In this document: piece by piece, positions 25,095 to 34,000 of the stretch
Numbering within the stretch: the stretch's first letter is position 1
How the letters are laid out: each line of letters starts with the position of its first letter
Source of the DNA: Hyphomicrobiales bacterium
Lineage (GTDB): Bacteria > Pseudomonadota > Alphaproteobacteria > Rhizobiales > Beijerinckiaceae
NCBI GenBank assembly: GCA_019246665.1
Contig: JAFAQA010000016.1
Coordinates: forward strand, 1 to 55,305
DNA length: 55,305 nt
Direction: 5' to 3'
Position numbers and translations under genes: made by a program
Notes under the pieces: model-generated
What the model was told of the DNA's origin: nothing
The model's input: only the letters and a program-made list of their open reading frames with translations
Databases searched by the model: none

Positions 25095-26213
25095 TCACTT
25101 CTCGCGGGCTTCCCGCAAGTCCTTTCCCGCTTCGATCATTTTGCCGGCTTTTTTGGCGAGGACGGCTTCGAGCAGCGTGCGAGCCGCGTTTCGCACCTCG
25201 GTCTTTATGGCCTCGTCAGAGTCGAGCTCCTCATGGTTCAGCGCATAAGGTTCGTAATAGCCGATGTAGCGGTCGAGCTCCGCCAGTCGTCCGGCGGAAA
25301 CGAGATGCATTGCCGTCAGCCAATCGGAGAGGCTGCGACGTACGCCTTCGGCTCCTTCGGCGTCGCCATGTGCGACAACAGAGTAGAGGCGCCCCGCTAG
25401 GTGGCGAGGATAGTCCCAGCCACGAAGCTCGAGCGTCTTGGCCAAGGCCGCATTCTTGCCTTGCGTGAGGGTCGGGTCTGGGTTTCCGCCATCCGCGCAC
25501 ACGAGTCGGTCCATCATGAGCTTCACGGGTGAGGACACCTGATACCAGTTCACCGGAGTGACGATCATGACGCCATGCGCCTCGACCCACATCGGATAAA
25601 TGTCGTTCATCCAGTCATGTGTCTGCCCGAGCGAATAATTCGGATAACAAGAGCAGGGCCAGTGACAGAGTGGAGGAGCGGTCGAGAAGCAGGCTTTGCA
25701 TGGATGAATCTGACGACCGTATTCGGCTGCGAGACGGTGCAGTTCAAGCTCCTCAACGACGAGATCGGACGCCTCGAAAAGGGATTCCTTGGCAATCTGA
25801 GTGAGGCGCCATGTCTTCGACATCTCGCCCGGGCAAGTGTGTTCACTTCGCGACGAACCACTGATCAGGAGGATGCGCGCGGGCCCATTCGGATCATCAT
25901 GTCGGTGCTCGGCCGCTGCGATGGCATCGCGGGCCTCGATCCAATCGACGGAAAGCTCGTAATCAGGGTCGTGAAAACCTTCTCCGGCCTTGCGCGTGTG
26001 AGGGCTCTTGCGATCGTGCTCGTAGGCATCCCAGGCCGCGGAAGCCAAGCGGTCGAGCTCGGCCAAGAGAGGCTCGAACGCTTGATCTTGGTACGCGCTG
26101 AGGAATCGCCGCCGAAATTCAGCTTCGTCGAGAGTCACACCAGGCGTTCCCTTGCGCGGCTCAGCGCCGCGAGGTTTCTCTGCGCCGGGATCCCCGGCGT
26201 CGCTCGGCTGCAT
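25095..26213 (-). CDS. NADPH-dependent FMN reductase/flavodoxin-like protein with N-terminal extension
   Basis: A 372-residue protein. Residues about 110-330 form a flavodoxin-like domain: ILLISGSSRSEHTCPGEMSK (phosphate-binding loop), MIVTPVNWYQVSSPVKLMMDR and SVVAHGDAEGAEG. It probably reduces a substrate with NAD(P)H through FMN. Inserted is a Cys-rich loop, HPCKACFSTAPPLCHWPCSC, with five cysteines in C-x2-C and C-x3-C-x-C spacing that could bind metal. About 110 residues precede the flavodoxin domain and contain acidic helical segments; they are absent from the usual 180-200 residue members. The gene stands alone, with about 195 bases before the YciF-like gene. Confidence 0.8.
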   Translation of the reverse strand: MQPSDAGDPGAEKPRGAEPRKGTPGVTLDEAEFRRRFLSAYQDQAFEPLLAELDRLASAAWDAYEHDRKSPHTRKAGEGFHDPDYELSVDWIEARDAIAAAEHRHDDPNGPARILLISGSSRSEHTCPGEMSKTWRLTQIAKESLFEASDLVVEELELHRLAAEYGRQIHPCKACFSTAPPLCHWPCSCYPNYSLGQTHDWMNDIYPMWVEAHGVMIVTPVNWYQVSSPVKLMMDRLVCADGGNPDPTLTQGKNAALAKTLELRGWDYPRHLAGRLYSVVAHGDAEGAEGVRRSLSDWLTAMHLVSAGRLAELDRYIGYYEPYALNHEELDSDEAIKTEVRNAARTLLEAVLAKKAGKMIEAGKDLREAREK

Positions 26214-26408
26214 CTTCAGCTCCTCCCTGGCAGCGTGCTTGCCTTGCTCTTGACGAATAAGGCGGTGCTGCCCTGCTGATGAGAACTACCGAAGCGCAGG
26301 ATTGGCTCCGCGGGAGCGCGGGTAGGCTCAGGCGCCCGCCCGACTGCTGCTCAGCGACATCGGACGGGAGATTCTCTTCTTTATGACACCGGGAAGCGTT
26401 CCTCAGAC

Positions 26409-26906
26409 TCAGCTTTGTGCCTGTGCAGTTTCGTTGATGGTAGAATCGGCAAGCTTCGTGAGAAGCTGGTCGGTCTCCTTTTCCTCGTCGAGCGTCTGCT
26501 CCAGGAGTTCGGCCGCTTCATCCACGCCGAGGTCACGCGCCCAATTGCGCAGCGTGCCGTAGCGGGCGATTTCGTAATGCTCCACGGCTTGTGCCGTCGC
26601 TAAGAGGCCTGCATCGATCGCCTGACTGCCTTTGTATTCGGAAGCGATCTCGTCACCCTCGGTGATGATTCCCTTGATCGCGTCGCAGGTCTTGGCGGAC
26701 GCCCTTTTCCCGATCAGCTCAAAGACGCGTTCCAAGCGTTCCACATGTCCTTTGGTCTGCTCCAAATGTGTTTGGAATGCCTGTTCGAGCTCCTCTGACT
26801 GGCTCGCCTTTGCCATCTTCGGCAAGGCCTTCACGATCGCTTTTTCGGCGAAATAGATGTCCTTGAGGGTGTCCTCGAATAACGATTGCAGATTTTTGGA
26901 AGCCAT
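26409..26906 (-). CDS. YciE/YciF-type ferritin-like protein (DUF892)
   Basis: A 165-residue four-helix ferritin-like protein. The N-terminal LQSLFEDTLKDIYFAEKAIVKALPKMAKA and the later QAVEHYEIARYGTLRNWA are DUF892 signatures with carboxylate and His residues that could ligate a di-iron site. Members are stress-induced; ferroxidase activity has been proposed in enterobacteria. The ATG at 26906 has AGAGGAACAG before it, and upstream residues do not fit the family. It is encoded next to other general-stress genes in this window. Confidence 0.88.
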   Translation of the reverse strand: MASKNLQSLFEDTLKDIYFAEKAIVKALPKMAKASQSEELEQAFQTHLEQTKGHVERLERVFELIGKRASAKTCDAIKGIITEGDEIASEYKGSQAIDAGLLATAQAVEHYEIARYGTLRNWARDLGVDEAAELLEQTLDEEKETDQLLTKLADSTINETAQAQS

Positions 26907-27161
26907 CTTCTGTTCCTCTCGACGATTGCTGTTGTGGGATCGATTCGGACCCGTCGAAGGGTGAAAGACGAGCCGGTGACCGGCCACACCATTCGACCGA
27001 TCGAATTCGCCAACTCCCGCAGACCATCTTCGGTTCCAAGGAAGCGAGGGCCGAGCAGGCCGATGCGCCGTTCTTTTGAACCAGGCAACGGATCACGCGT
27101 TGAAAGAGGTAACGCTCACCGCGCGGTTCGGCTGAAGCTTCGCCATTCTTGACCCTCTCGT

Positions 27162-28733
27162 TTGCGAAGCGCGACGCTCATTCTGGGCGGGTTGAAGGAG
27201 AGTCCGTTGCCCCCACCGTCGCCCGCCAAGGAGCTCGAGCTCAAGCTCCTGGTCTCACCTGAGGACCAGCAGCGTCTTCGGCAAGCAAGCGTCATTGCGC
27301 GTCATGCCACCGGGCCTGGCGAGGGAAAGCACTTGCACAGCGTCTACTATGACACGGTCGAGCACAGCCTGGCCGAGCAAGGCTTTTCGCTGCGGGTGCG
27401 AGACGATGGCAAGAGCTTCGTGCAAACGTTGAAGTTCGCCCCGCCCGACGAAAAGGCCTTCTCGCGGCACGAATGGGAGACGCCCGCACAAGACGGCATG
27501 CCTGACGTTTCGCGCTTCCCTGCCTCGGCGATCGGGCCGCTGGCAACCCAGCTTCGAGGCAAGGCCCTCGTACCGATGTTCTCGACATCCGTGCGCCGAC
27601 ACGCCGTTGTTTTATCGATCCAGGAAACAAAGCTCGAGCTTGCCTTCGACGAAGGTGCAATCACAGCGCGAGAGCGTGCAGAGCCTCTCAGCGAAGTCGA
27701 AATCGAGCTGAAGAATGGGAAGTCTCCGAGGCTTTATGAGCTGGCGCTCCAGCTCCTGGACATCGCACCTCTTCGCTGGAGCATCGAGAGCAAGTTTGAC
27801 AGAGGTTACGCCCTGGCGCGCGGCGTTCCCGCGCCCACGTCGAAACCCCCCGCCTCATCGCTCGTGCAAGATACCCCGGTCGATGAGGCGATCGCCGCAA
27901 TCCTTGCCGGCTGTCAACGTCATCTCTTGATCAATCAGCCATCCGCCGAGGACGGCCGAGATCCTGAAGGCGTTCACGAAATGCGGGTAGCGCTGCGCCG
28001 GATGCGAGCCGCCTTCGCGCTCTTCCGACGTGAGCTCGGCGCGAATGGATTTGAAGCGTACGACCGCGACGCGAAGTGGATCGCACACAAGCTCGGCGCG
28101 TGCCGCAACTGGGATGTCTTTGAAACCGAGACGCTGACAAAAGCAAAGATCGACGACCAAGGCACGATCCTGAAAAGCGCCGCCGAGACGAAGAGAGATG
28201 AAAGCTATGCCGCGTTGCGAAAGGCACTTTCGGGACGGCGATACAATAAGTTCCAGCTCTCGTTTGGCCACTGGATCGAACGTCACGGTTGGCAAGCCGA
28301 CCTCGATGCGCCGGTGCAGGAGCGGCTTTCCGAGCCTGCGGCGAAGTTCGCGCCCTCGCCACTCGACACCTTGCTTCGCAAGGCTCTCAAGAAGGGGAAG
28401 AGCTTCGACGAGCTCAGCCTTCGCAAGCGGCATCGCCTCCGGGTCGCATGCAAGGAGCTTCGCTATGCGATCGAGTTCTTCCAACCCGTATTCGATAAGC
28501 AGAGAGCGAAGAAATACGCAAAAAAGCTTGCGCTGTTGCAGAAGCTTCTGGGGAAAGATAGCGACGCCATCACAACTACCGGACTTCTCGATGAGCTCAC
28601 CGAGGGCGCCTCCCCTTCGCTGCGTCACGCCGCGAGCGCGCTTCGCAAATGGCAAGGCCGGGAGCGGCGCGCCGCCGCGCCGAAAGCGAAAGAGGCATGG
28701 CTGAAATTTAAGAAGACGCGGCCATTCTGGTAA
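27162..28733 (+). CDS. CYTH-CHAD domain protein (triphosphate tunnel metalloenzyme)
   Basis: 523 residues with two domains. The N-terminal CYTH domain (about 20-215) starts with the ExExK motif in KELELKLLV and has RVRDDGKSFVQTLK; it forms a tunnel that hydrolyses inorganic triphosphate or related substrates. The C-terminal CHAD domain (about 235-515) is all-helical with conserved His and Arg in VHEMRVALRRMRAAF and HRLRVACKELRYAIEFF; CHAD binds polyphosphate. The start is uncertain: TTG at 27162, or TTG at 27207, which has a better SD (AAGGAGAG). Probable role in polyphosphate metabolism, from family only. Confidence 0.9.
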   Translation: MRSATLILGGLKESPLPPPSPAKELELKLLVSPEDQQRLRQASVIARHATGPGEGKHLHSVYYDTVEHSLAEQGFSLRVRDDGKSFVQTLKFAPPDEKAFSRHEWETPAQDGMPDVSRFPASAIGPLATQLRGKALVPMFSTSVRRHAVVLSIQETKLELAFDEGAITARERAEPLSEVEIELKNGKSPRLYELALQLLDIAPLRWSIESKFDRGYALARGVPAPTSKPPASSLVQDTPVDEAIAAILAGCQRHLLINQPSAEDGRDPEGVHEMRVALRRMRAAFALFRRELGANGFEAYDRDAKWIAHKLGACRNWDVFETETLTKAKIDDQGTILKSAAETKRDESYAALRKALSGRRYNKFQLSFGHWIERHGWQADLDAPVQERLSEPAAKFAPSPLDTLLRKALKKGKSFDELSLRKRHRLRVACKELRYAIEFFQPVFDKQRAKKYAKKLALLQKLLGKDSDAITTTGLLDELTEGASPSLRHAASALRKWQGRERRAAAPKAKEAWLKFKKTRPFW

Positions 28734-29060
28734 TTACTTTCTCTCAAAAGGCCATCCCGCCGCCGCGTTGCCGGACGATCCTTCAAAGTGCGAGGTCCTA
28801 CTCCACCACCACTTCCTGGTCCGGCGAAGGCAATTGCTTCGCCTGACGAATTCCCGGCGATTTTCTTCGAACTTTTCAGTTACTCCGTAGTTGTCATCCA
28901 GAATTCACCGACGGAACACCGCGCTTCCTCCTTGCTTTGCAAGATTTACCGGACAGGAAACCTGACCGGACATCTGCGTGCTGCCCGTGGATGGCAGCGG
29001 GAAATATGGTGGCGACGCGCCTTTCGGGATCACGACAAGCGGCGAAAGGTCAGGATTTCG

Positions 29061-30152
29061 ATGAAGAGAAAAAAATCTTGTCTCATCGCAGGCGGTGCGG
29101 GATTTGTCGGATCGAATCTCTGCGATGCCCTCCTTGCAATGGGATTCGAGGTTGTTTGCGTCGACAACTATCGCACCGGTCGCACCAAGAACATTGATCA
29201 CCTTAAACGAGAGACACGGTTTTCCTTTGTCGAAGCCGACATCATTGAACCCCTGCCCACATCACTTTGGCGTCATCGAGTCGATTGGGTGTTCAATCTC
29301 GCCTGCGCGGCATCCCCACCTCATTACCAATCGGACCCTGAACACACGCTGCTCACGAGTGTCATGGGAACGCGAAACCTCCTCGCCTACGCTGAACAGG
29401 TGCGAGCGCGTTTTCTACTTGCTTCGACAAGCGAAATCTACGGCGACCCGCAGATTCACCCCCAGGCCGAAAGCTATTGGGGATATGTGAATCCCACCGG
29501 GCCACGCGCTTGCTATGATGAAGGCAAGCGCGCTGCTGAAACTCTGGCCTTCGATTACGGCAGAGCGAAGCGCGGCGAGGTGCGCGTCGCGCGCATCTTC
29601 AACACATACGGCCCACGGATGCGCGCCGATGATGGGCGCGTTGTCTCGAATGTGGTGACGCAAGCGCTCGCGGGCGATGACATCACGATCTATGGCGCGG
29701 GCACGCAGACCCGATCGTTTTGCTATGTGAGAGACCTTGTGGAGGGCTTGATCCGACTGATGGCCTATGAGGGACCCTATGGAGGTGCTGTCAATCTTGG
29801 AAACCCGGCCGAGATCACCATCCACGATCTCGTCGATCACGTGCTGCGGCTCACCTCCTCGGAATCGCGTGTCGCGCGTCGCCCCCTCCCCATCGATGAT
29901 CCGCAAAGGCGCTGCCCTGACATCTCACTGGCCAAACGCCTGTTGAACTGGGCGCCGCAAGTCAAACTAGACGAGGGTTTGCGTCGGACGATCACCTATT
30001 TTGCCGAGCAGGCTGCTGCCGCCGCCTCATTCCCGGCCGGATCGCATCGCCGAATTCCCGTTCGAAAAAACTCACGCCAGCCTTCGATGCGCCTTGCGAA
30101 GATGAAAGACACGTCCATCCCACACTTGGAACGGTCGCTCACCAACTCGTAA
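29061..30152 (+). CDS. UDP-glucuronate decarboxylase-like NAD-dependent epimerase (UDP-xylose synthase type)
   Basis: A 363-residue extended SDR. The NAD-binding GGAGFVGSNLCDAL is at the N-terminus, then FNLACAASPPHYQSDP, the catalytic Thr/Ser region LASTSEIYGDP, and PRACYDEGKRAAE, whose Tyr and Lys are catalytic. The AASPPHYQ and CYDEGKR forms are diagnostic of UDP-xylose synthases. The product is predicted to be UDP-xylose. The ATG at 29061 follows AGGATTTCG; a longer frame back to 28788 has no family match. The last 27 residues overlap the convergent methyltransferase gene. It stands at one end of the glycan cluster, on the opposite strand. Confidence 0.85.
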   Translation: MKRKKSCLIAGGAGFVGSNLCDALLAMGFEVVCVDNYRTGRTKNIDHLKRETRFSFVEADIIEPLPTSLWRHRVDWVFNLACAASPPHYQSDPEHTLLTSVMGTRNLLAYAEQVRARFLLASTSEIYGDPQIHPQAESYWGYVNPTGPRACYDEGKRAAETLAFDYGRAKRGEVRVARIFNTYGPRMRADDGRVVSNVVTQALAGDDITIYGAGTQTRSFCYVRDLVEGLIRLMAYEGPYGGAVNLGNPAEITIHDLVDHVLRLTSSESRVARRPLPIDDPQRRCPDISLAKRLLNWAPQVKLDEGLRRTITYFAEQAAAAASFPAGSHRRIPVRKNSRQPSMRLAKMKDTSIPHLERSLTNS

Positions 30153-31004
30153 AGGCTCGAGACGGTTGAGGCACGCGAGATTCTCGACGTCACGGGCATC
30201 CGCGCCGGGGTCGGAGCGATAGGAGAAATTCAAGATCAACAGATCTCCACCCGGCTTCAGCAGGTGCTCCGACTCTTCCAGGTAGAGGCGGGGAAGGTTA
30301 GGATCAGCCTGCACGATATAGGGGAATGAATCCACCGCGAAGATGCAATCGAAACTCGCCGGCGTGAAGGGCGGAAGGCGTGCGCCTCGGCACAAGTGGA
30401 AGCTCACATTCTGGTGGCCGGCGCAGCGCCGGCGTGCGAGGTCAAGCATCCCTGCGGAGACATCGACGCCATCGATGCGGCCGGCGCGCGAAGCGAGCGC
30501 AAGCTCGAACCTCCCGATCCCACACCCGATGTCCAAGAGCACGCGATCATGCCCGACAAGATCGAGAGAGCTCATGAACTCCACGACCTCGGAAGTTGCC
30601 TCCTCGAGGAGATCGCGTCGACCCAAGCTGTAAAGCGCGACGCTTCCCTCCGGTGAAATCGACACAGCGCGATCGAAAGCGGCTGCGATGTGCCGGACGG
30701 CCGCTTCGGGGTTTTCATGCTGCGCCGGCTCATGCGTCAGCATCGCGGCTACGTCTCGAACCGTTTGCCAGGCGTCGGGCGAGCTTGAGATAAGGGCATT
30801 GAGCTCATCGATGCGATGCGCTGTCGAAGGATCGCCATCTTCTACGTGCCGCGAGAGGTGCATGTCGAGAGCCGTCGTCAGTTCTTCGGCATTGCTTGCC
30901 GCCATGGAAAGCTGCATCAGCGCCACCCCTGCCGGCATTGCGCCGGCGCAATAAGCGCACAGGAGCTGCTCGAGAGCCAAAGGCAAGCGACTCGAATCAG
31001 GCAT
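30072..31004 (-). CDS. Class I SAM-dependent methyltransferase
   Basis: A 310-residue protein. An N-terminal helical part of about 150 residues of unknown role precedes a Rossmann methyltransferase with motif I VLLDIGCGIGRFELAL, motif II near DGVDVSAGMLDLA and FDCIFAVDSFPYIV. The substrate is probably a sugar or a glycan intermediate, from location. The start at 31004 overlaps the stop of the GNAT gene by 8 bases. The 3' end overlaps the convergent UDP-xylose synthase-type gene by 81 bases. The C-terminal FQVWDGRVFHLRK looks native, so the overlap probably reflects a lengthened tail of the opposing gene. Confidence 0.85.
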   Translation of the reverse strand: MPDSSRLPLALEQLLCAYCAGAMPAGVALMQLSMAASNAEELTTALDMHLSRHVEDGDPSTAHRIDELNALISSSPDAWQTVRDVAAMLTHEPAQHENPEAAVRHIAAAFDRAVSISPEGSVALYSLGRRDLLEEATSEVVEFMSSLDLVGHDRVLLDIGCGIGRFELALASRAGRIDGVDVSAGMLDLARRRCAGHQNVSFHLCRGARLPPFTPASFDCIFAVDSFPYIVQADPNLPRLYLEESEHLLKPGGDLLILNFSYRSDPGADARDVENLACLNRLEPLRVGERPFQVWDGRVFHLRKAHRRLA

Positions 31005-32004
31005 CGATGAGCACCCTCTCCCAAACGCGGTGATGATTCCACCGGTCAACGGCGCCCCAACCGTATTTGTAGGCCTCCCGCCCTCGCAGGAAGTGGAATT
31101 CGCTCACGCCTTCCTCGATCGCGTCAGCAATGGCTTGGCCGATGAGAATTGCGCCCGGACTCGCGTCAGCAAAAGCAGTGTCGAAGCCGCCGAGATACGC
31201 GTAGGCGCGCCCCCGATCGAGAAAACCGTAATACGCGCCCACCGGCCGGCGATCGAGGGCAAGGACATAGCATCTCGCAAGGCCGCCCGCGGCAAGTCGC
31301 GGCAACGCTTTCTCGTGGAGATTTTGCACTCGCGGATCGTCGAGCACGCCGGCCTGTTCGCGTTCGCGCCACCGTGCCCGGTGCAAAGCAAAGAGCACGT
31401 CGAGAAAGTATTGGCTGTCCTCCTCACAACGGAAGACACGGATTTCGCCGAGACCTGCCGCGATCACCCGCGCCCGGCGCAATTGTCGCCGACGACGCGC
31501 GGGCACGCATCCCTCGAGATCACGGCCACCACGCAAATGAATGACCGGACAGGCCTCCTGCATTGCGAGAATTTCGCAACAAGATCGGGGCAGCCTGAGA
31601 TGGCGCGCCGAAGCACCGGGCGGCATGTCCTCGAAGCTCCAGTTCAGCCACCGTGCTTCACACATTTTATCGGCGACGGCCTGCGGCGCTTCGGGACATT
31701 GCGGATCTACGAGTACATCGAGGTAATCGCTGAGCGAGATGCCGATGGGCAAAAGACGCGGCCTGCCTTCAGTCTCTTCGAGATAGAAGGGGAAGAGCGC
31801 TTTCATCTTTCCGCCTGCGTAGGCGACGCCGCAAAGCAATTGTCCAGGGGCGAACGCCTCCCACCAGCTCAACAGCCAGGCGGGAGATTGGAAGGGCGTC
31901 GCAGACGGGCAGCGCCTCCACAGCTCCCACCATTGTGGGGCCAGCGCCGCGAGGGCGGGCCAATCGACAACCAAATTCGTCGACAGCTCCCGCATCGGCT
32001 TCAC
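30997..32004 (-). CDS. CelD/BcsL-type GNAT acyltransferase
   Basis: A 335-residue protein of the CelD-like acetyltransferase family that is common in exopolysaccharide and cellulose loci. Visible are TPFQSPAWLLSWWEAFAPG near the N-terminus and, in the C-terminal GNAT fold, YVLALDRRPVGAYYGFLDRGRAYAY and FLRGREAYKYGWG. The presumed activity is acylation of a sugar. It overlaps the upstream GT4 gene by 4 bases and the downstream methyltransferase by 8, so it is cotranslated. Substrate not known. Confidence 0.85.
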   Translation of the reverse strand: MKPMRELSTNLVVDWPALAALAPQWWELWRRCPSATPFQSPAWLLSWWEAFAPGQLLCGVAYAGGKMKALFPFYLEETEGRPRLLPIGISLSDYLDVLVDPQCPEAPQAVADKMCEARWLNWSFEDMPPGASARHLRLPRSCCEILAMQEACPVIHLRGGRDLEGCVPARRRRQLRRARVIAAGLGEIRVFRCEEDSQYFLDVLFALHRARWREREQAGVLDDPRVQNLHEKALPRLAAGGLARCYVLALDRRPVGAYYGFLDRGRAYAYLGGFDTAFADASPGAILIGQAIADAIEEGVSEFHFLRGREAYKYGWGAVDRWNHHRVWERVLIDA

Positions 32005-33047
32005 TCCGCGGCAGCCCGATGAAGAGCAAGATCGCGATAGCGCTCAAGGTATGCGGCACACATCGCCTGCGAGGGGAAACGCGCTCTTGCCTCGCTGCGG
32101 CACAGATCCGGGTCGATTTCGTCGGCGATCAGGATCGCTTCGGCCATCTCCGCGGCATCCTCGACAAGGAAACCGGTGCGCCCATGTGAGATGATCTCGG
32201 AAAGCGCGCCTCGTCGGAAGGCGATGACGGGGGTTCCGCACGCCATCGCCTCCATGGCGACGAGCGAGCTCGTCTCCTCGGCGAGGCTCGGCAGCAAAAG
32301 GCAGCTTGCGCTCGCGAGAAAGCGGCGCTTGCGGGCAAAGTCGAGCGCGCCAATGTAGCGGCAACCGGAGCCGAGTTGAGGCTCGATCCGTGCCTCGAAA
32401 TATTGCTGGTGCGCCTTGTAAGGAAAGACCTTGCCCGCGATGAGGAGGGGGACCTCGGCGCTGCGAGCCGCCTCGATTGCAACATGAACACCTTTTTCCG
32501 GACAGATGCGGCCAAGAAAAAGCGCGAAATTTCGCCTTGCATGCCGGTATGAAAGCGCGTCCACATCCACGCCGTTGACGATCGGAGGCAGAAGGCGAAT
32601 GCCCTCAGGCGCCGCGCGAGCCTGGCTCGTCGACACACAATTCATCCATAGACCGGGCCGCGTATATCGAAGGGAATCCTCTGGATACCAGGCAATCGGA
32701 AGATGCAGGGTGACGAGCGTCGCGCCGTCCTGCGGGCAATAAGCGTGAAAATCGATGCCGTGCAGATGCACGAGGTCCACGTTGAAGCGACGCCTGATTT
32801 CCTCGATAGCCTCTCGATAAAGCACCCAAAAGCGCGACCTCACATGCCGGTCAATCGTGCCGACTTCCTTTGGCATCCGCCAATGCGTCCCGGCGACTAT
32901 CGAGTCCTCGCTCGCCAGCACGATCGAGCGGTGGCCGCCTTTCATCAGCGCGGTGTCGAGCGCCGTGAGCACCTGCTCCGCGCCTCCGACCGCATTTGGG
33001 CCTACGCCGGCGAATGGGTAAGCAACGTTGAGGACCGTCAATGACAT
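32001..33047 (-). CDS. Family 4 glycosyltransferase
   Basis: A 348-residue GT-B retaining glycosyltransferase. The N-terminal domain starts LNVAYPFAGVGPNAVGGAEQV and includes HLHGIDFHAYC. The C-terminal donor domain has FLGRICPEKGVHVAIEAA and the GT4 signature LLPSLAEETSSLVAMEAMACGTPVIA. Acceptor and donor unknown. The start at 33047 (ATG) is taken from the LNVAYPF family-like start; the longer frame lacks one. It is separated from the glycosidase-like gene by 23 bases and overlaps the GNAT gene by 4. Confidence 0.88.
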   Translation of the reverse strand: MSLTVLNVAYPFAGVGPNAVGGAEQVLTALDTALMKGGHRSIVLASEDSIVAGTHWRMPKEVGTIDRHVRSRFWVLYREAIEEIRRRFNVDLVHLHGIDFHAYCPQDGATLVTLHLPIAWYPEDSLRYTRPGLWMNCVSTSQARAAPEGIRLLPPIVNGVDVDALSYRHARRNFALFLGRICPEKGVHVAIEAARSAEVPLLIAGKVFPYKAHQQYFEARIEPQLGSGCRYIGALDFARKRRFLASASCLLLPSLAEETSSLVAMEAMACGTPVIAFRRGALSEIISHGRTGFLVEDAAEMAEAILIADEIDPDLCRSEARARFPSQAMCAAYLERYRDLALHRAAAE

Positions 33048-33070
33048 CGTTTCAAGCCCGAACTCAATGG

Positions 33071-34000
33071 TCACTTCGCCATCGAAAGCGCCGGCGCGAG
33101 GGTGCCTTTCGCGCAGCATGCGTAACGCCTGATCATGGCGGCGCAGAACTCGGCGAACTCGTGCTTGTCGAGCGGGGCGCTGGTGTGATGAGGCGCGATG
33201 CCACGATGTTCCGGAGTGAAGCAGAATGTCACGGTCACGTTGAAATCGGCGAGCGCCTCCATCTGCCGGTCAAACCAGGCGATGGCATTGGGGCGAAAGC
33301 TATCCGCCCAGGATAACCCCGTTCGCAGATACGTCACGCCGAGCCGCTTCATCCAGGCGACCGCGTCATCGAGGCGTTGATCCTCGAAATGAAACCATTG
33401 GCAGAGGCCCATCTGCGGCGTGAAATCGTTAAAGCGCTCAAGCGCGGGTTTCGGGGTCCCGTCGTCGCGCAGAAGGCCCATGGCGAAGTGCCGATAGTAG
33501 GAAGAGCCCTCCGCCTCGCGATGCCGCGTCGTCGCCTGCCAGTTCCTGGGGAGATCATAAAGGCTATACCAATGAATGCGCGGTGTGCGGCCGATGAGAA
33601 GCTCCGCCGTTCGTTGCAGCCCCCACAGTTGCACCTCGTCGGCGCCGAAGGTCGACACGCCGACCTCGCTTACCCAGATCGGAAGCCTCGTTACCGCCCT
33701 GATTTCATCGAGCTTCGCGGGCCATTCATGGATTTGCCAAAGGTTCCAATCAAGCGGAAATCCGTGAACTGCCACGGCCTCGACATGATCGAGCACGCCT
33801 TGGCCCTGCATATTCATCACGAACTGCGCGTCGATCGGCGAGATGCCGCCAAGGACCTTCGGCAGGCTCGCATTCTCTGCCGTGATCGCATCAGCAGCGC
33901 AAATTGCCATCTCGGCAAAGCGCCTCCAATCCGGGTCGATCTCAGGGTCCCAATGGGATTTGTTGTTAGGCTCGTTCCAGATCATCGCAGCTTCGATCAT
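33071..34000 (-). CDS. Glycosidase-like (beta-xylosidase/GH39-like) protein with apparently circularly permuted TIM barrel
   Basis: 309 residues resembling clan GH-A hydrolases, but in rotated order. The acid/base motif IWNEPNNKSHW is at residues 7-17 (Glu10), instead of mid-protein. The nucleophile motif WVSEVGVSTFG follows at 109-119 (Glu112), then WYSLYDLP. Residues about 195-295 (QWFHFEDQRLDDAVAWMKRLG, RTGLSW, FCFTPEHRGIAPHHT) look like strands beta1-beta3, normally at the N-terminus. Both catalytic Glu residues are present with normal mutual spacing. The start at 34000 overlaps the methyltransferase stop by 4 bases (ATGA), so the N-terminus is not lost by misannotation. Substrate unknown; trimming or transglycosylation of the cluster's product is possible. 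Confidence 0.75.
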   Translation of the reverse strand: MIEAAMIWNEPNNKSHWDPEIDPDWRRFAEMAICAADAITAENASLPKVLGGISPIDAQFVMNMQGQGVLDHVEAVAVHGFPLDWNLWQIHEWPAKLDEIRAVTRLPIWVSEVGVSTFGADEVQLWGLQRTAELLIGRTPRIHWYSLYDLPRNWQATTRHREAEGSSYYRHFAMGLLRDDGTPKPALERFNDFTPQMGLCQWFHFEDQRLDDAVAWMKRLGVTYLRTGLSWADSFRPNAIAWFDRQMEALADFNVTVTFCFTPEHRGIAPHHTSAPLDKHEFAEFCAAMIRRYACCAKGTLAPALSMAK

